Shown piece by piece: positions 29,080-41,200 of a DNA stretch of 64,000 nucleotides. The stretch is from NCBI GenBank assembly GCA_037974335.1, contig CM075743.1, forward strand, positions 7,513,449 to 7,577,448, given 5' to 3'. The notes under the pieces were generated by a model. That model ran no database searches and was not told the origin of the DNA. It was given only the letters and a program-made list of their open reading frames with translations. Each line of letters begins with the position of its first letter. The first letter of the stretch is position 1. A program made the translations under genes and the position numbers. Origin of the DNA: Prionace glauca. Its lineage: Eukaryota > Chordata > Chondrichthyes > Carcharhiniformes > Carcharhinidae.

Positions 29080-29175
29080 ACTACAACAACTTCCACTGAT
29101 TGAGCATTTACATAGCGCCATTAACGTAGTAAAAGTTCCCAGAGTTCAGAGAGAATGCCAGCTGAAGACGAGGCC
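29080..29175 (+). repeat. Old dispersed repeat fragment
   Basis: Contains 'atttacatagcgccattaac' and 'gtagtaaaagttcccagag', a pattern I recognise as a widespread vertebrate interspersed repeat with 'tatatagcgcctttaac'. Class unknown. Confidence 0.35.
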
Positions 29176-29375
29176 AACATTGATGGGGCTAAGTAATAAA
29201 CAGCAATAGATTGAAAGTGGGAGATCTTAATAGTAATGAAAATGAACCCCCCCCCCTCACCCCCCGACCTCCCCACACTGAATCTGCAAGAACTTCAACT
29301 GCCAAATATCTCACAGGCTGCTGAAAAACACTTTGTTTTATGAAATCTCCACTTCGAGGTAAACATCAACTTCAT

Positions 29376-29590
29376 CAAAGGTTTGATTTATTATTATCAC
29401 ATGTATTAGTATACAGTGAAAAGTATTGTTTCCTGCAGACAGACAAAACTCTCTGTTCATCGAGAAGGAAACGAAAGAGTGCAGAATGTAGTGTTGTAGT
29501 CATTGTGGGATGTAGAGAAAGATCAACTTAATGCAAGGTAGGTCCATTCAAAAGTCTGCTGGCAGCAGGGAAAAAGCTGTTCTGTCTCCT
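29376..29590 (-). mobile_element. L2-like LINE 3' end
   Basis: On the minus strand: 'agacttttgaatggacctac', 'ttgatctttctctacatccc' and 'acttttcactgtatactaat' followed by 'acatgtgataataataaatc'. The plus-strand copy at 60055-60400 adds the upstream codons. This 3' end with AATAAAT is of L2 type. Truncated by the CR1 at 29591. Confidence 0.55.
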
Positions 29591-31680
29591 TTTTCAAGGA
29601 GCAGCTATTTTTCAAGGAGCAGCTATTGCGGGTCTGTGATAAGTATATCCCTGTCAGGCAAGGAGGATTTGGTAGGCCCAGGGAACCGTGGTGCACCAAA
29701 AAAGTTGATTCGTTGGTTAGGAAGAAAAAGGAGGCTTATGTTCGGATGAGGCTTGAGGGCTCAGGTAGTGCATTAGAAAGTTTTAGATTGGCTAGGAGGG
29801 AGTTGAAGAGGGAGTTAAGAAGGGCTAAAAGAGGGCATGAGATGATTTTGGCTGATAGGATTAAGGAGAACCCTAAGGCGTTTTATAGGTATGTCAAGAA
29901 CAGAAGGTTGGTTAGGACAAGATTAGGGCCAGTTACAGACAGTAGAGGGAAGTTGTGTGTGGAACCGGAGGAGATTGGAGAGGCGTTGAACCAATATTTC
30001 TCTTCGGTGTTCACGCAAGGGGACAGGAATGTAGCTGAGGAGGACACTGGGGTGCAGGGGTGTGTAATAGATAGTATTGCAGTTGATACGGGGGATGTGC
30101 TGGATATTTTAGAGGGATTGAAAATAGATAAGTCCCCTGGTCCAGATGGGATTTACCCTAGGATTCTTTGGGAGGCAAGAGGGGTGATTGCGGAGCCTCT
30201 GGCTCTGATCTTCAGGTCGTCGTTAGTCTCTGGTATAGTACCAGAAGATTGGAGGACAGCAAATGTTGTCCCATTGTTTAAGAAGGGGAGGAGGGACTTC
30301 CCTGGGAATTATAGACCGGTGAGTCTTACTTCTGTGGTGGGTAAGGTTTTGGAAAGGATTATTAGAGACAGGATTTATAGTTATTTGGAAAGTAATGAGT
30401 TGATTAGAGACAGTCAGTATGGTTTTGTAGCGGGTAGGTCATGCCTTACTAACCTTATCGAGTTCTTTGAGAAAGTGACCAAAGAGGTGGATAGGGGTAA
30501 GGCAGTTGATGTGGTGTATATGGATTTTAGCAAGGCGTTTGATAAGGTTCACCATGGTAGGCTTCTGCAGAAAATGCAGATGTATGGGATTGGGGGTGAT
30601 CTAGGTAATTGGATCAGGAATTGGCTAGCAGATAGGAGACAGAGAGTGGTGGTTGATGGGAAATATTCGTCATGGAGTTCGGTTACAAGTGGTGTGCCTC
30701 AGGGATCTGTTTTGGGGCCACTGCTGTTTGTAATTTTTATTAATGATCTGGATGAGGGTATAGTTGGGTGGATTAGTAAGTTTGCTGATGACACCAAAGT
30801 CGGAGGTGTGGTAGATTGTGAGGAAGGGTGTCATAGTTTGCAAGATGACTTAGAAAGGTTGCAGAGCTGGGCTGAGAGGTGGCGGATGGAGTTTAATGTC
30901 GAGAAGTGTGAGGTAATTCATTTCGGTAGGAATAACAGATGTGTTGAGTATAGGGCTAACGGGAGGACTTTGAATAGTGTGGAGGAGCAGAGGGATCTAG
31001 GTGTATGTGTACATAGATCCCTGAAAGTTGGGAATCAAGTAGATAAGGTTGTTAAGAAGGCATACGGAGTTTTGGCGTTTATTGGTAGGGGGATTCAATT
31101 TAGGAGTCGCAGCGTCATGATGCAACTGTACACATCTCTGGTGCGACCGCACTTGGAGTTTTGTGTGCAGTTCTGGTCCCCACATTACAGGAAGGATGTA
31201 GAGGCTTTGGAGAGGGTGCAGAGGAGGTTTACCAGGATGTTGCCTGGTATGGAGGGGAGATCCTATGAGGAGAGATTGAGAGATTTGGGGTTGTTTTCGC
31301 TGGAAAGAAGGCGGCTAAGAGGGGATCTCATTGAAACATATAAGATGATTAGAGGTTTAGACAGGGTAGATAGTGATAGCCTTTTTCCTAGGATGGAGAA
31401 AGCTAGCACGAGGGGGCACGATTTTAAATTAAGGGGGGGTAGTTATAGGACAGATGTCAGGGGTAGGTTCTTTACCCAGAGGGTGGTGAGGGACTGGAAT
31501 GCCCTGCCTGCTGCAGTTGTAAATGCACCTAGTTTGGGGGCGTTTAAAAGATCTGTGGATAGGTTTATGGATGAAAAGGGATTGGTTTAGGCTAGTGGGT
31601 CATTGTTTTGTAACTGGTCGGCGCAACATCGTGGGCCGAAGGGCCTGTTCTGCGCTGTAATGTTCTATGTTCTATGTTCA
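29591..31680 (+). mobile_element. CR1 LINE, 5'-truncated, long intact ORF2 part
   Basis: Starts in the linker between endonuclease and reverse transcriptase and ends 'gggccgaagggcctgttctg' and 'gttctatgttctatgttc'. An exact 18-bp tandem duplication (29591-29608 and 29609-29626) marks its 5' junction. Its 3' UTR is short and lacks the SINE-like module. Confidence 0.9.
29626..31590 (+). pseudogene. CR1 ORF2 reverse transcriptase, 654 codons open
   Basis: Contains [110 protein letters not shown] (FADD intact), [31 protein letters not shown] and [20 protein letters not shown], ending MDEKGLV. No stops. It has no endonuclease because of 5' truncation and no ATG at its start, so it is a dead copy of a recently active element. 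Confidence 0.9.
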
Positions 31681-31681
31681 T

Positions 31682-31969
31682 ACACCTTCGAAACTAAAAG
31701 CAGCATCCATTGGCCATTTCTTAAAGGCATACTCACGTTACAATGTACACCCCTTGTAGACAATGTATACTGATCATAGGGAGTTACTGGAAATCACTAA
31801 TTCAGCCCATAACTTAATGAAGTTATTGTGTCCTGCAATTAATCAGTTACCAACGCAACGAACGTTTTGCATCAACTGCCTTCTTTTCGGCAACTTTCAA
31901 AGCCCTTGAGCTTTTCAACTGAATGAAATAATTTTGGATATTAGAATCGTGAGATTTAAAGAATGATAC
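31682..31969. other. Spacer, nothing recognised
   Basis: AT-rich sequence without recognisable repeat or exon, apart from the 3' flank of the candidate exon at 31970. Confidence 0.4.
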
Positions 31970-32085
31970 CTGGTTCACTTGTAAAACGTGTGTAACATGC
32001 GACTGACACGGTGCAAACAGGCAGAGCAGCAAAGAGCAGCCAGCGGAATATCGCCCAGAAACCCAGAATCTTCGGCTCACTCCCT
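31970..32085 (-). CDS. Candidate transmembrane exon for receptor copy B (or an unrelated signal exon)
   Basis: Minus-strand reading: acceptor 'ttcttgtttaatcag', then a phase-2 exon encoding GSEPKILGFWAIFRWLLFAA followed by LPVCTVSVACYTRFTSEP, then CAG|GTATCA. The entry phase equals that of copy B exon 3, 3 kb upstream, and a stop follows soon if there is no splice (31956-31958). The hydrophobic run contains one Arg, unlike copy A. A rival reading uses ATG at about 32141 to give MGFKHFSTGLIVVSCLIRG with a GTGAGC phase-1 donor, a signal-peptide exon of some other gene. The two readings exclude each other. Confidence 0.3.
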
Positions 32086-33047
32086 CTGATTAAACAAGAA
32101 ACTACAATTAATCCAGTGGAAAAATGCTTAAACCCCATGTTGAGGATTTCAATCCCATTCATCCATGAATTCATAGCCTCCCTAGGAATTGCACAATGTG
32201 ATACTGAATGCAGCGGGAATTGTGCAAGAATCAGGTGACTTTCCAACAAGCGCTCATATCGAGGAGGTTTTGAGCTGCCCATAAATACTGGCAAAATCAG
32301 ACTGGTTTACTGCAAATGAGAGTGAGGAGAGAGTGACTGCCTTTGACATCAAGGCAACATTTGACCGAGTGTGGCATCTAGGAGCCTGAGCAAAACGGGA
32401 GCCAATGGGAATGAGGGGGAAATCCCTCTGTTGGTCGGATTCATATCCGGCACATAGGTGTTGTGGTTGTTGGAGATAAATCATCTCAGCTGAAGGATAT
32501 CTGTACGGGAGTCCCTCAGGGGAGTGTCTGAAGCCTAACCTTCTTCAGCTGCTTCATCAATGATCTTCCTTCCATCATAAGGTCAGGAGTGGGGATGTTC
32601 ACTGATGATTGTACAATTTTCAGTGCTATTCGCGACGCCTCAGATACTGAAGCAGTTCACGTCCAAATGCAGCAAGACCTGCACAATATCCAGCTTGGCT
32701 GACAAGTGGCAAATAACATTCATGCCACACAAGTGCCAGGCAATCACTATCCCAAAAACTTATGATTGTTGCTTGACATTCGATGACATTACCATTTTTG
32801 ACTACCCCAGTTTCAATATTCGAATGGTTACCATTGATGTGAAACTGACTTCGACAAGCCATATAAATACTGTGGCGACATGAGCAGGTCAGAGGCTGGC
32901 AACCCTGCAGCAAATAACTCACTTCCTGACTCCTCAAAGCCTGTCCATCATTGACGAGGCGCAAGTGAGGAGGGTGATGGAATTGTCTCCACTTGTCTGG
33001 AGGATTGCAGCTCCAACAACACTCAAGAAGCTTGACACCATGCTGAA

Positions 33048-33194
33048 GGGTGGGTGAGTAAATTTGCTGATGACCACCAAGATTGGTGGAGCAGCAGATG
33101 AGGTGGAAGGCTCTTGTAGGCTGCAAAGAGCCATTGCTAGGATGCAGAGTTGGGAAGAAAAATGGCAGATGGAGTTCTCAGCAAAACTCTTTGG
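33048..33194 (+). mobile_element. Short CR1 fragment
   Basis: 'gagtaaatttgctgatgacc' then codons matching SKFADD..., (A)ADEVEGS...LQRAIARMQSWEEKW and a truncated WQMEF. Nested in the L2/Rex1-like LINE. Confidence 0.6.
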
Positions 33195-33420
33195 GCAGCA
33201 CATTCCAATCTCATAAATTCCACTGTCTAGAAGGATAAGATGTGGGTATGCCGGCGTTGGACTGGCGTAAACACAGTAAAAAGTCTGATAACACCAGGTT
33301 TTAGTCCAACCGATTTATTTGATAATAGACTCACAAGCTTTCGGGTAAGCCCCTTTGTCAGGTGAATGGAGAGTTCTGGCCTCAGACAGAGCATATAAAG
33401 CACAGACAGTTTAGAGATTA

Positions 33421-33939
33421 AGAACATAAGAACATAAGAAATAGGAGCAGGAGTAGGCCATCTAGCCCTCCGAGCCTGCCCCACCATTCAATAAGATCAT
33501 GGCTGATCTGTCGTGGCTCAGCTCCACCTTCCTGCCCTCTCCCCATAACCCTTAATCCCTTCTTTTATCAAAAACCCATCAACCCGTTTCTTAAAAATAT
33601 TTAGCGAGGCAGCCTCCACCACTTCAACGGGCAGAGAATTCCAGAGATTCACCACCCTTTGAGTGAAGAAGTTCCTCCTCAACTCTGTTCTAAACTGCCT
33701 CCCCTTTATCTTGAGGCTGTGCCCCCTAGTCCTACTGTCTTTTTTGAGCGGGAAGAGTCTCTCCACCTCTGTCCTATCCATCCCATTCATCATCTTATAC
33801 GTCTCAATGAGATCTCCCCTCATTCTTCTAAACTCTAACGAGTACAAGCCTAGTTTATTCAGCCTCTCCTCATAGCTCAATCCCCTCAACTCCGGTATCA
33901 GCCTAGTCAACCTCCTCTGCACTCCCTCCAGGGCCAAAA
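33421..33939 (-). mobile_element. CR1 LINE 3' fragment nested in the fold-back element
   Basis: Minus-strand [39 protein letters not shown] and [10 protein letters not shown], ending in the 'ttcttatgttcttatgttct' repeat. Frame open; very similar to 10940-11452. Confidence 0.88.
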
Positions 33940-34005
33940 CTGATTAGAATGCGAATCCTTACACCTAACCTGCTGTTCAAGACCTGAAGTGGCTGACAAT
34001 CCTTC

Positions 34006-34167
34006 ACATAAGAACATAAGAAACAGGAGCAGGAGTAGGCCATCTGGCCCCTCGAGCCTGCCCCGCCATTCAATAAGATCATGGCTGATCTGTCATGGCT
34101 CAGTTCCACATTCCGGCCCTCTCCCCATAACCCTTAATCCCCTCTCTTATCAAAAACCCATCAACCC
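34006..34167 (-). mobile_element. CR1 LINE 3' terminal fragment
   Basis: Only the last codons (MGFDKRGDX-like region) and UTR, with the 'ttcttatgttcttatgt' end at 34006. Same subfamily as 33421. Confidence 0.8.
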
Positions 34168-34764
34168 ATCACAACACACGACAGCGCAGAGTCGCTGAAC
34201 GGAGACTGATAACCAAGTTCCGCACACATGAGGACGGTCTTAACAGGGATCTTGGGTTCATGTCGCACTATCTGTAACCCCCGTGACTTGCCTGGGTTTG
34301 CAAAACCTGTCTGGAGACAATACACATCTCTTTAACCTGTGATCAGTGCTCCTTCCACTCACATTGTCAGCCACTTCAGGTCTTGAACAGCAGGTTAGGT
34401 GTAAGGATTCACATTCTAATCAGTAATCTCTAAACTGTCTGTGCTTTATATGCTCTGTCTGAGGCCAGAACTCTCCATTCACCTGACGAAGGGGCTAACC
34501 CCGAAAGCTTGTGAGTCTATTATCAAATAAATCGGTTGGACTAAAACCTGGTGTTGTCAGACTTTTTACTGTGTTTAGAAGGATAAGAGCAGTAGATTCA
34601 TGGGAACAAAAACACTTGGAGGTTGCCCTCCAAGCTGTTCACCTCCCTGACTTGGAAGTATATCACTGTACCTTGAAGATCATTGAGTCAAAATCCTGGA
34701 GCTCCTTCCCTAATAGTACTGTGGGTGTACCTGCACCACATGGACAGAGTGGTTCAAGAAGGTA

Positions 34765-35087
34765 TGTGTGTGTTTGTGGCACAGTTGCTTGCACCGCTTT
34801 CTCATAGCACCAGGGACAAGGTTCAATTCCAGCCCATGGAATTGAACTGTCTATCTGGAGTTTGCATATTCTCTCTGTGTCAGCATGGGTTTCCGCTATG
34901 TGCTCAGTTTCTGCCCGCAGTCCAAAGATATGCGGGTTAGATGGATTGGACGTGCAAAATTTCTCCTTAGTATCAGGGAGATTATCAGGGTAAATATGTG
35001 GGGTTACGGGGACAGGGCCTGGGAGTTTTGTCAGCGCAGACTTGGTGGGCAGAATGGCCTCCTTCTGTACTGTAGAGATTCTATGAA
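34765..35087 (+). mobile_element. SINE-V, old
   Basis: Decayed head ('gcacagttgcttgcaccgct'), B-box-like 'aggttcaattccagc', core 'ctggagtttgcatattctct' and tail 'ggcagaatggcctccttctg' then 'gattctatga'. Its 3' end coincides with the left edge of unit B. Confidence 0.75.
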
Positions 35088-35132
35088 TCTAGTATGTACA
35101 CATATACTGAGTCCATTTTTTTCGGGGCTTAC

Positions 35133-35268
35133 CTGTGAAAGTCATAGATAGGTGAAATGATGAGAGGTGTGGTAACAGAAGCCTTGGTTTTTCCTGTTGT
35201 CATGACAAAAGCCTTGGTACTTCCTGCTGTGCTGGTTGTCGGGCTTATTGTTGAAATTTGTGGTTGGC
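35133..35268 (-). CDS. Receptor copy B exon 3 (Ser/Thr-rich stalk)
   Basis: 136 nt, acceptor TTTTAG, donor CACAG|GTAAGC, phase 1 in and phase 2 out. Reads [20 protein letters not shown] and ends SPIYDFH plus a split codon. Against copy A I count about nine residue replacements in 45 and one silent change. Confidence 0.7.
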
Positions 35269-38200
35269 CTAAAAGAGAGGAATTTGTTGAACATTTTGTT
35301 ATTAAAAGTACTTTGTGTATGTGCTGGACTGGCAGGCAGGGAGACTTGGGCAATGGTAGTGGGAGGTGACAAGAGGGTCACCCAATGTGTTCCTGATGCC
35401 ACATGGCAGCAACTTCAGTAACCCAGCCATCTACTTCTAGTTTAGGGGGGAGGCGATGGCCAATGGTATTATCGTGAGACTATTAATCCAGCAACTCAGC
35501 TAATATTCTCGGAACCCATGATCGAGTCCCACCACGGCAGAAGGCAGAATTTGAATTCAATTAAAAAAATCTGGAATTATAATCTAATGATGACCATGCA
35601 CCTTTAGAGGATGAGAAGGGGGATGTAATAACTGGAAATCAGAAGAGAAAACAGCTGAGGCATTGAACAGATATTTTGTGTCGGTCTTCACGGTGGAAGA
35701 AACAAATAACATGCCAAAAATTGATGACAGGAAGGCTATGGCAGGTGAGAACCTAAAATCTTTCATTATCATGAAAGAGGTAATGTTGGGCAAGTTAATA
35801 GGGCTAAAGTTAGACAAGTCTCCTGGTCCTGATGGAATGCATCCCAGGGTACTGAAAGAGATGGCGGGAGAAATAGCAAGAGCACTACTGGTAATTTCGC
35901 AAAATTCGCTGGACTCTGGGGTGGTTCCCGCAGGTTGGAAAACAGCAAATGTGATGCCACTGTTTAAAAAAGGAGGTAAACAAGAGGCGGGTAACTGGAT
36001 TGGTTAGCTTAACTTCTGTAGTAGGGAAAATGCTTGAATCTATCATCAAAGAAGAAATAGTAAGACATCTGGATATAAATTGTCCCATTGGTAAGTCACA
36101 GCATGTGTTCATGAAGATCATGTTTGACTAATTTGATGGAATTCTTTGAGAACATTACATGTGCAGTGGACAATGGGGAACCTGTGGATGTGGTATATCT
36201 GGATTTCCAGAAAGCATTTCACAAGGTGCCGCATCAAAGACTGTTGCATAAGATAAAGGTGCACAGTGTTACGGGTAATGTATTAGCATGGATAGAAGAT
36301 TGGTTAACTAACAGAAAGCAAAGAGTGGGGGTAAATGGGTGTTTTTCTGGTTGGCGATCAGTGACTAGTGGTGTGCCTCAGGAATCAGTGTTGGGGTTGC
36401 AATTGTTTACAATTTACATGGAGGATTCGGAGTTGGGGACCAAGTGTAGTGTGTCAAAATTTGCAGATAACACTAAGATGGGTGGCAGAGCAAAGTGTGC
36501 AGAGGATGCTGAAAGTCTGCAAAGGGACATAGATAATCTAAATGAGTGCACGAGGGTCTAGTAAATGGAATACAATGTTGGTAAATGAGGTCATCTATTT
36601 TGGTAGGAATAACAACAAAATGGACTATTATCTAAATGGTAAAAAATTGCAGCATGCTACTGTGCAGAGGGACCTGGATGTCCTTATGCAGGAATCTCAA
36701 GGAGTTGGTTTGCAGGTGCAGCAGGTATATAAAAAGGCAAATGAAATTTTGTCTTTCATTGCTAGAGGGATGGAGTTTAAAAAGAACAAGGTCATGTTGC
36801 AGCTGCGTAATGTGCTGGTAAGGCCCTGAAGTACTGTGTACAGTTTTGGTCTCCTTACTTGAAAAAGGATATACCGGCACTGGAAGGAATGCAGAGGAGA
36901 TTCACTGATTCGGAGTTGAGAGGGTTGGCTTATGAGGAGAGACTGAGTAGATTGGGGCTATCCTCCTTGGAATTCAGAAGAATGAGGGGAAATCTTATAG
37001 AAATATATAAGATTATGAAGGGAATAGATAAGATAGAAGCAGGGAATTTGTTTCCACGGGTGAGTGAAATTAGACTAGGGGGCATAGCCTCAAAATAAGG
37101 GGAAGCAGATTTAGGACTGAGTTGAGGAGGAATTTCATCAGTGTTGGGACTGCAATTGTTTACGATTTACATAGATGATTTGGAGTTGGGGACCAAGTGT
37201 AGTGTGTCTAAATTTGCAGATAACACTAAGTTGGGTGGCAGAGCAAAGTGTGAATCTGTGGAATTCCCTGCCCAGTGAAGCACTGAATGCTTTTAAGGCA
37301 AGATAGATAAATTTTTGAAAGGTAAAGGAATTAAGGGTTATAGTGAGCGAGCGGGAAAGTGGATCTGAGTCCACGAAAAGATCAGCCATGATCTTATTGA
37401 ATGGCTGGGCAGACTCGAGGGGCCAGATGACCTACTCCTGCTCCTAGTTCTTATGTTCTTATAAAGAACAAAGAACAACACGGCACGGGAAACAGGCCCT
37501 TTGGCCCAACGAGCCCGCACCGCCATTTTAACATTGTGCTTTCCCTCTTCCACCCTTGACCCATGTCTACGCTTATGGCACCCACATTGGAAACCAGACT
37601 GAGGGGAGAATAGTTTTGGGACAATTTGTTACAACAATCAGCATAAGAGCACATCTTTGTTCTTATGAAACCATTATCAATTATTAGAAGAACCAATCTG
37701 GTTCACTAATGTCCTTTGGAAATCTGCTGTTTTTACCTGGTCTGGTCTGTAATTAGTCTTCGGAGACAGAAGACCCTTCACCAAAATCAGAGCCACAGCA
37801 ATGTGCTTGACTCTCAAATGCCCTCATGTAACTAGAGATGGGCAATAAATGCTGGCCAGCCAGTGACGACCATGGACAACAAATGGATAAAAATTAGATG
37901 GCAAGTTTTTAAAATTCTTTTTCGGTATGTGAGTGTCAGGGGCAAGGTCAGTTTTCTGTCGTCCATTCCTAATTTCCCTTGAACTGAATGGTTTGCTGGG
38001 CCATTTCAGGAAGCAGTTAGGAGTCAATCACATTACTGTGGTTTTGGAGTAAGATGTAACTGTGGCAGTGAACCAGAAATTCACCAGGATGCTGCCTGGG
38101 ATGGAATATCTACATTATGATGAGAGGTTGGATAGACTTGAGGTTATTTTCCTTGGAGAAGAGAATACTGAGAGGGAGACTCAATTGAGGTGTACAAGAT

Positions 38201-41200
38201 TATGAGGGACATGGAGAGAATGGATAGGGAGAAGGTGTTCCCCTCAGTTGAAGGGTCACTTATGAGCGGCCCAAATTCAAGGTGAGGGACAGGAGGTTTA
38301 GGTGGGATGTGAGATAAAACCACCCGAGGGTGGTGATAGTCTGGAATATGCTGCCTGGGAGGGTGGTAGAAGTGGGTTGCCTCACATCCTTTAAAAAGTA
38401 TCTGGATTGTGCACATCACAACATTCAGGGCTATGGGCCAAGTGCAGGCAGATGGGATGAGGTGGGAAGTCAGGTGTTTCTCATGTGTTGATACAGATTC
38501 GATGGGCCAAAGGGCCTCTTCCGCACTGTCTGATTCCATGTACCAGATGGGATTTTGCAACATTTGATGAAAGTTGTCATGGTCACCATTTTATAATCCA
38601 GATTTATTAATTGAATTTAAATTGTGTCAGGCGCTGTGGTTTGATTTGAACCCAAATCTCCAGGGCAATATTCTTGCCCACTGGATCACCAGCTCAGTGA
38701 GATTCTAACTCTTTTGTATGAAACAATTTAACTGATTTAAATGAACTGAGGGACAAAGTAAAAGTGTCAGTCCCTTAAAGAGTTAAAGTAAAGTGCTAAT
38801 CACTGTGTCACTGTACAGCCTTAAGTGAAAACAAAACATAAATGTGACATAAAACATCAAACTAAAATGTAATTAAAGTGTCAATGAGGCACTCCAGTCC
38901 CCACGGTACCCAATGGGTGTGGAAGGCCTTGATGGTTCCCTGGATCACTGCATACTCCCTCTCCAGGGACACCAGGCCATGAACGTAGCCACAGTAAAGC
39001 GGCAGGTAGTCAGACTGGATGACCCTGATGCTGAGGGCGGCACGGTAGCACAGTGGGTTAGTACTGCTACTTCACGGCTCCAGGGTCCTGGGTTCAATTT
39101 CTGGCTCAGGTCACTGTCTGTGTGGAGTTTGCACATTCTCCCCGTATCTGCATGGGTTTCCTCCAGGTACTCCAGTTTCCTCCCACAGTCCAAAGATGTG
39201 TGGGTTAGGTTGATTGGCTATGCTAAGAGATTGCCCCTTAGTGTCCAGGGATGCGCAGGTTAGAGGGATTAGTGGGTATAATATGTAGGGATATGGGGGT
39301 AGGGCCTGGTTGGGATTGTGTTCGGTGCAGACTCGATGGGCCGAAGGGCCTCTTTCTGCACTGTCGGGTTTCTATGATTCTATGACCCCCTTTGTCACTT
39401 GCTGCCTGGACTTGTTGTGGGCAAGTTTGGCCAGGCCCAGGAGGAGGTTCTCCTCCTTCTTCCCTGCCCCTCCCCTCACTGGGTGCCTGTAGATCAGGAG
39501 CATGGGGCTGAAGTGCAAACAAAACTGTAACAAAAGATTTTTTAATGACTGAAAAGGAAATGCAGTCTTAGCGATCCTTTATAAGCATGGTCCTTAAAGC
39601 CACACAAAGGACAAGCATCTTGGGAGTCCATGAACTGATGCAGTCTAAGGTTGTGTGGGTCTGCTACATGTGGCACCCTCCATCTCAGGTCCCCAGTGTT
39701 AAGGGAGGATTGCTTCAGAGAGCGACCTCCACTGGGAACCTCCAGTCTGATTGCAACGCTTTTGTATAAACCATAGAATATGGAACATTAGAACATAGAA
39801 CATTACAGCACAGTACAGGCCCTTCGGCCCTCGATGTTGCACCGAGCAGTGGAACCAATCTAATGACCCTCTAACCTAAACTGTTCCAATGTTATCCATA
39901 GGCCTATCCACTGACCATTTGAATGCCCTTAAAGTTGGCGAGTCCACAACTGCTGCAGGCAGGGCATTCCACGCCCTTACTACCCTCTGAGTAAAGAACC
40001 TACCTCTGACATCCGTCCTATAACTACCACCCCTCAATTTAAAGCTACGTCCCCTCGTGTTAGCCATCACCATCCGAGGAAAAAGACTCTCAATTAAACC
40101 AATTAAACCAAATCAAACAAACTGCGGGAGAAAGTAAAGAGGGCAGCATCTTGAGAGGGATACTGCCTTCAACAAAAACCAAAACACAAATTAAACTTAA
40201 AACATTCAACTAAAATGTGATTAAAGGGGTCAATCAGGCACCCCAGTCCCTGCGGTGCCCAACGAGCACGGATGTGTCTGTGGACACTGCATGCTTCCTC
40301 TCGAGGGATAACCAGCCGTGGATATAACAGTAGTAGAGGGGCAGACAGTCAGGTCGGAGATCCCCTTGTTTGCCTGCTCCAGTGAGATTCCAACTGTGCC
40401 ACGGCCTCTCTGCGATTAAACCAATTAATTGTCCACTGCTACAATCAGCAATTTTCTGACACTGGAAGCAGCTGCTAACACATTTCAGATTTCTGGATAA
40501 ACCCTGCTGCTGTTCCAGTTGTTTCACTGGAAGGGGAAGCCTCCTCCATGGCCCGTGGAGATGGCCACCAATCAGTAATGATCCCTTCCATGCTGGGGTG
40601 TTCCTGATGGAGTTCCTGATGCATTCCCCGGATTACTGAGGCCTGCCCACTAGGTTAAAAAAAATCTTTTCTTTGCTGGTGCCTCAGCGGGGAGTCACTT
40701 CCCCTTCCTCCTGGAGCCTCAGCAGTGGCCATGGGAATTGTGACACTGCCAAGGTTAAGCTGATCCGCTGATTGGACAGGTGGGATTTCTGATTTCAAAA
40801 TGTTTAAATTTAGTCAGAATAAATTAAACAGAAATGTGGTAGCATCTTACCTTGAGAAACTTTCAAGTTAATATAAATCTTTTCATTAAATTTATATGTT
40901 GATGTTACTATCACACAAATGTATTTTCCTTCATCACTCTTCGTTAGATTATCCATGGTTATTGAAAATATCCCTTGTGTTTTGTTATCAGTCAGTGATA
41001 TTCTTCCTTCTTCCGGTTTTTCAGTAGAAACCACAACGGAACATTTATGCAAGTAGGAATAATCACCTTTGCACCATTGTTTAACATTGTACTTGTATTT
41101 CAGATCATACTGACAGTTCACAGTGACTGATCCTCCTAATTGTCCTTCAACCTCCTTGGGTCCAGTTAATTGACATGAACCTATAAGGATATTAATGAGG

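Larger units (their letters stand above)
33241..34575. mobile_element. Fold-back Penelope-like element with 13-bp target duplication
   Basis: Flanked by TAGAAGGATAAGA on both sides (33228-33240 and 34576-34588). Left arm (33269-33420 plus 33940-34005) and right arm (about 34360-34575) are near-perfect inverted repeats of about 210 bp; the left end has 28 extra bases. The middle (34171-34300) encodes a short RRVAERRLITKFRTHEDGLN-like tail. The arm holds CTGACGA, a GGGG/CCCC hairpin and GAAA, like the hammerhead ribozymes known in Penelope-like elements. Two CR1 ends are nested. Family is inferred. Confidence 0.55.
32326..34764 (+). mobile_element. L2/Rex1-like LINE (non-CR1), degraded, split by later insertions
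   Basis: Reverse transcriptase traces: TAFDIKATFDRVWHL, then GSPSGECLKPN for the usual [53 protein letters not shown] and VRRVMELSPLVWRIAAPTTL. The element resumes at 33195 and, after the fold-back element, at 34589 with 'tcaaaatcctggagctcctt' and 'gtgggtgtacctgcaccaca'. Many frame breaks. Clade is uncertain within the Jockey superfamily. Confidence 0.65.
35447..37890 (+). mobile_element. SINE-1, split by CR1 and a later SINE (unit B)
   Basis: Counterpart of 2396-4615: head 35447-35597, tail 37669-37890 with 'gatgggcaataaatgctggc'. The CR1 35598-37454 lies between them, and B gained a further insertion at 37462. Confidence 0.6.
38701..40395 (-). mobile_element. Two Tx1-like LINE 3' ends with B-only insertions
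   Basis: Counterparts of 5431-6118 (here 38701-39757) and 6119-6411 (here 39758-40395). The first carries a SINE-V at 39033-39384 and the second a CR1 end at 39778-40092, both missing in unit A. Confidence 0.5.

Noticed and set aside
31847-32080. A second minus-strand frame with a signal-like hydrophobic run over the candidate exon.
   Set aside because: It lacks an ATG start and its splice phase does not match copy B exon 3.
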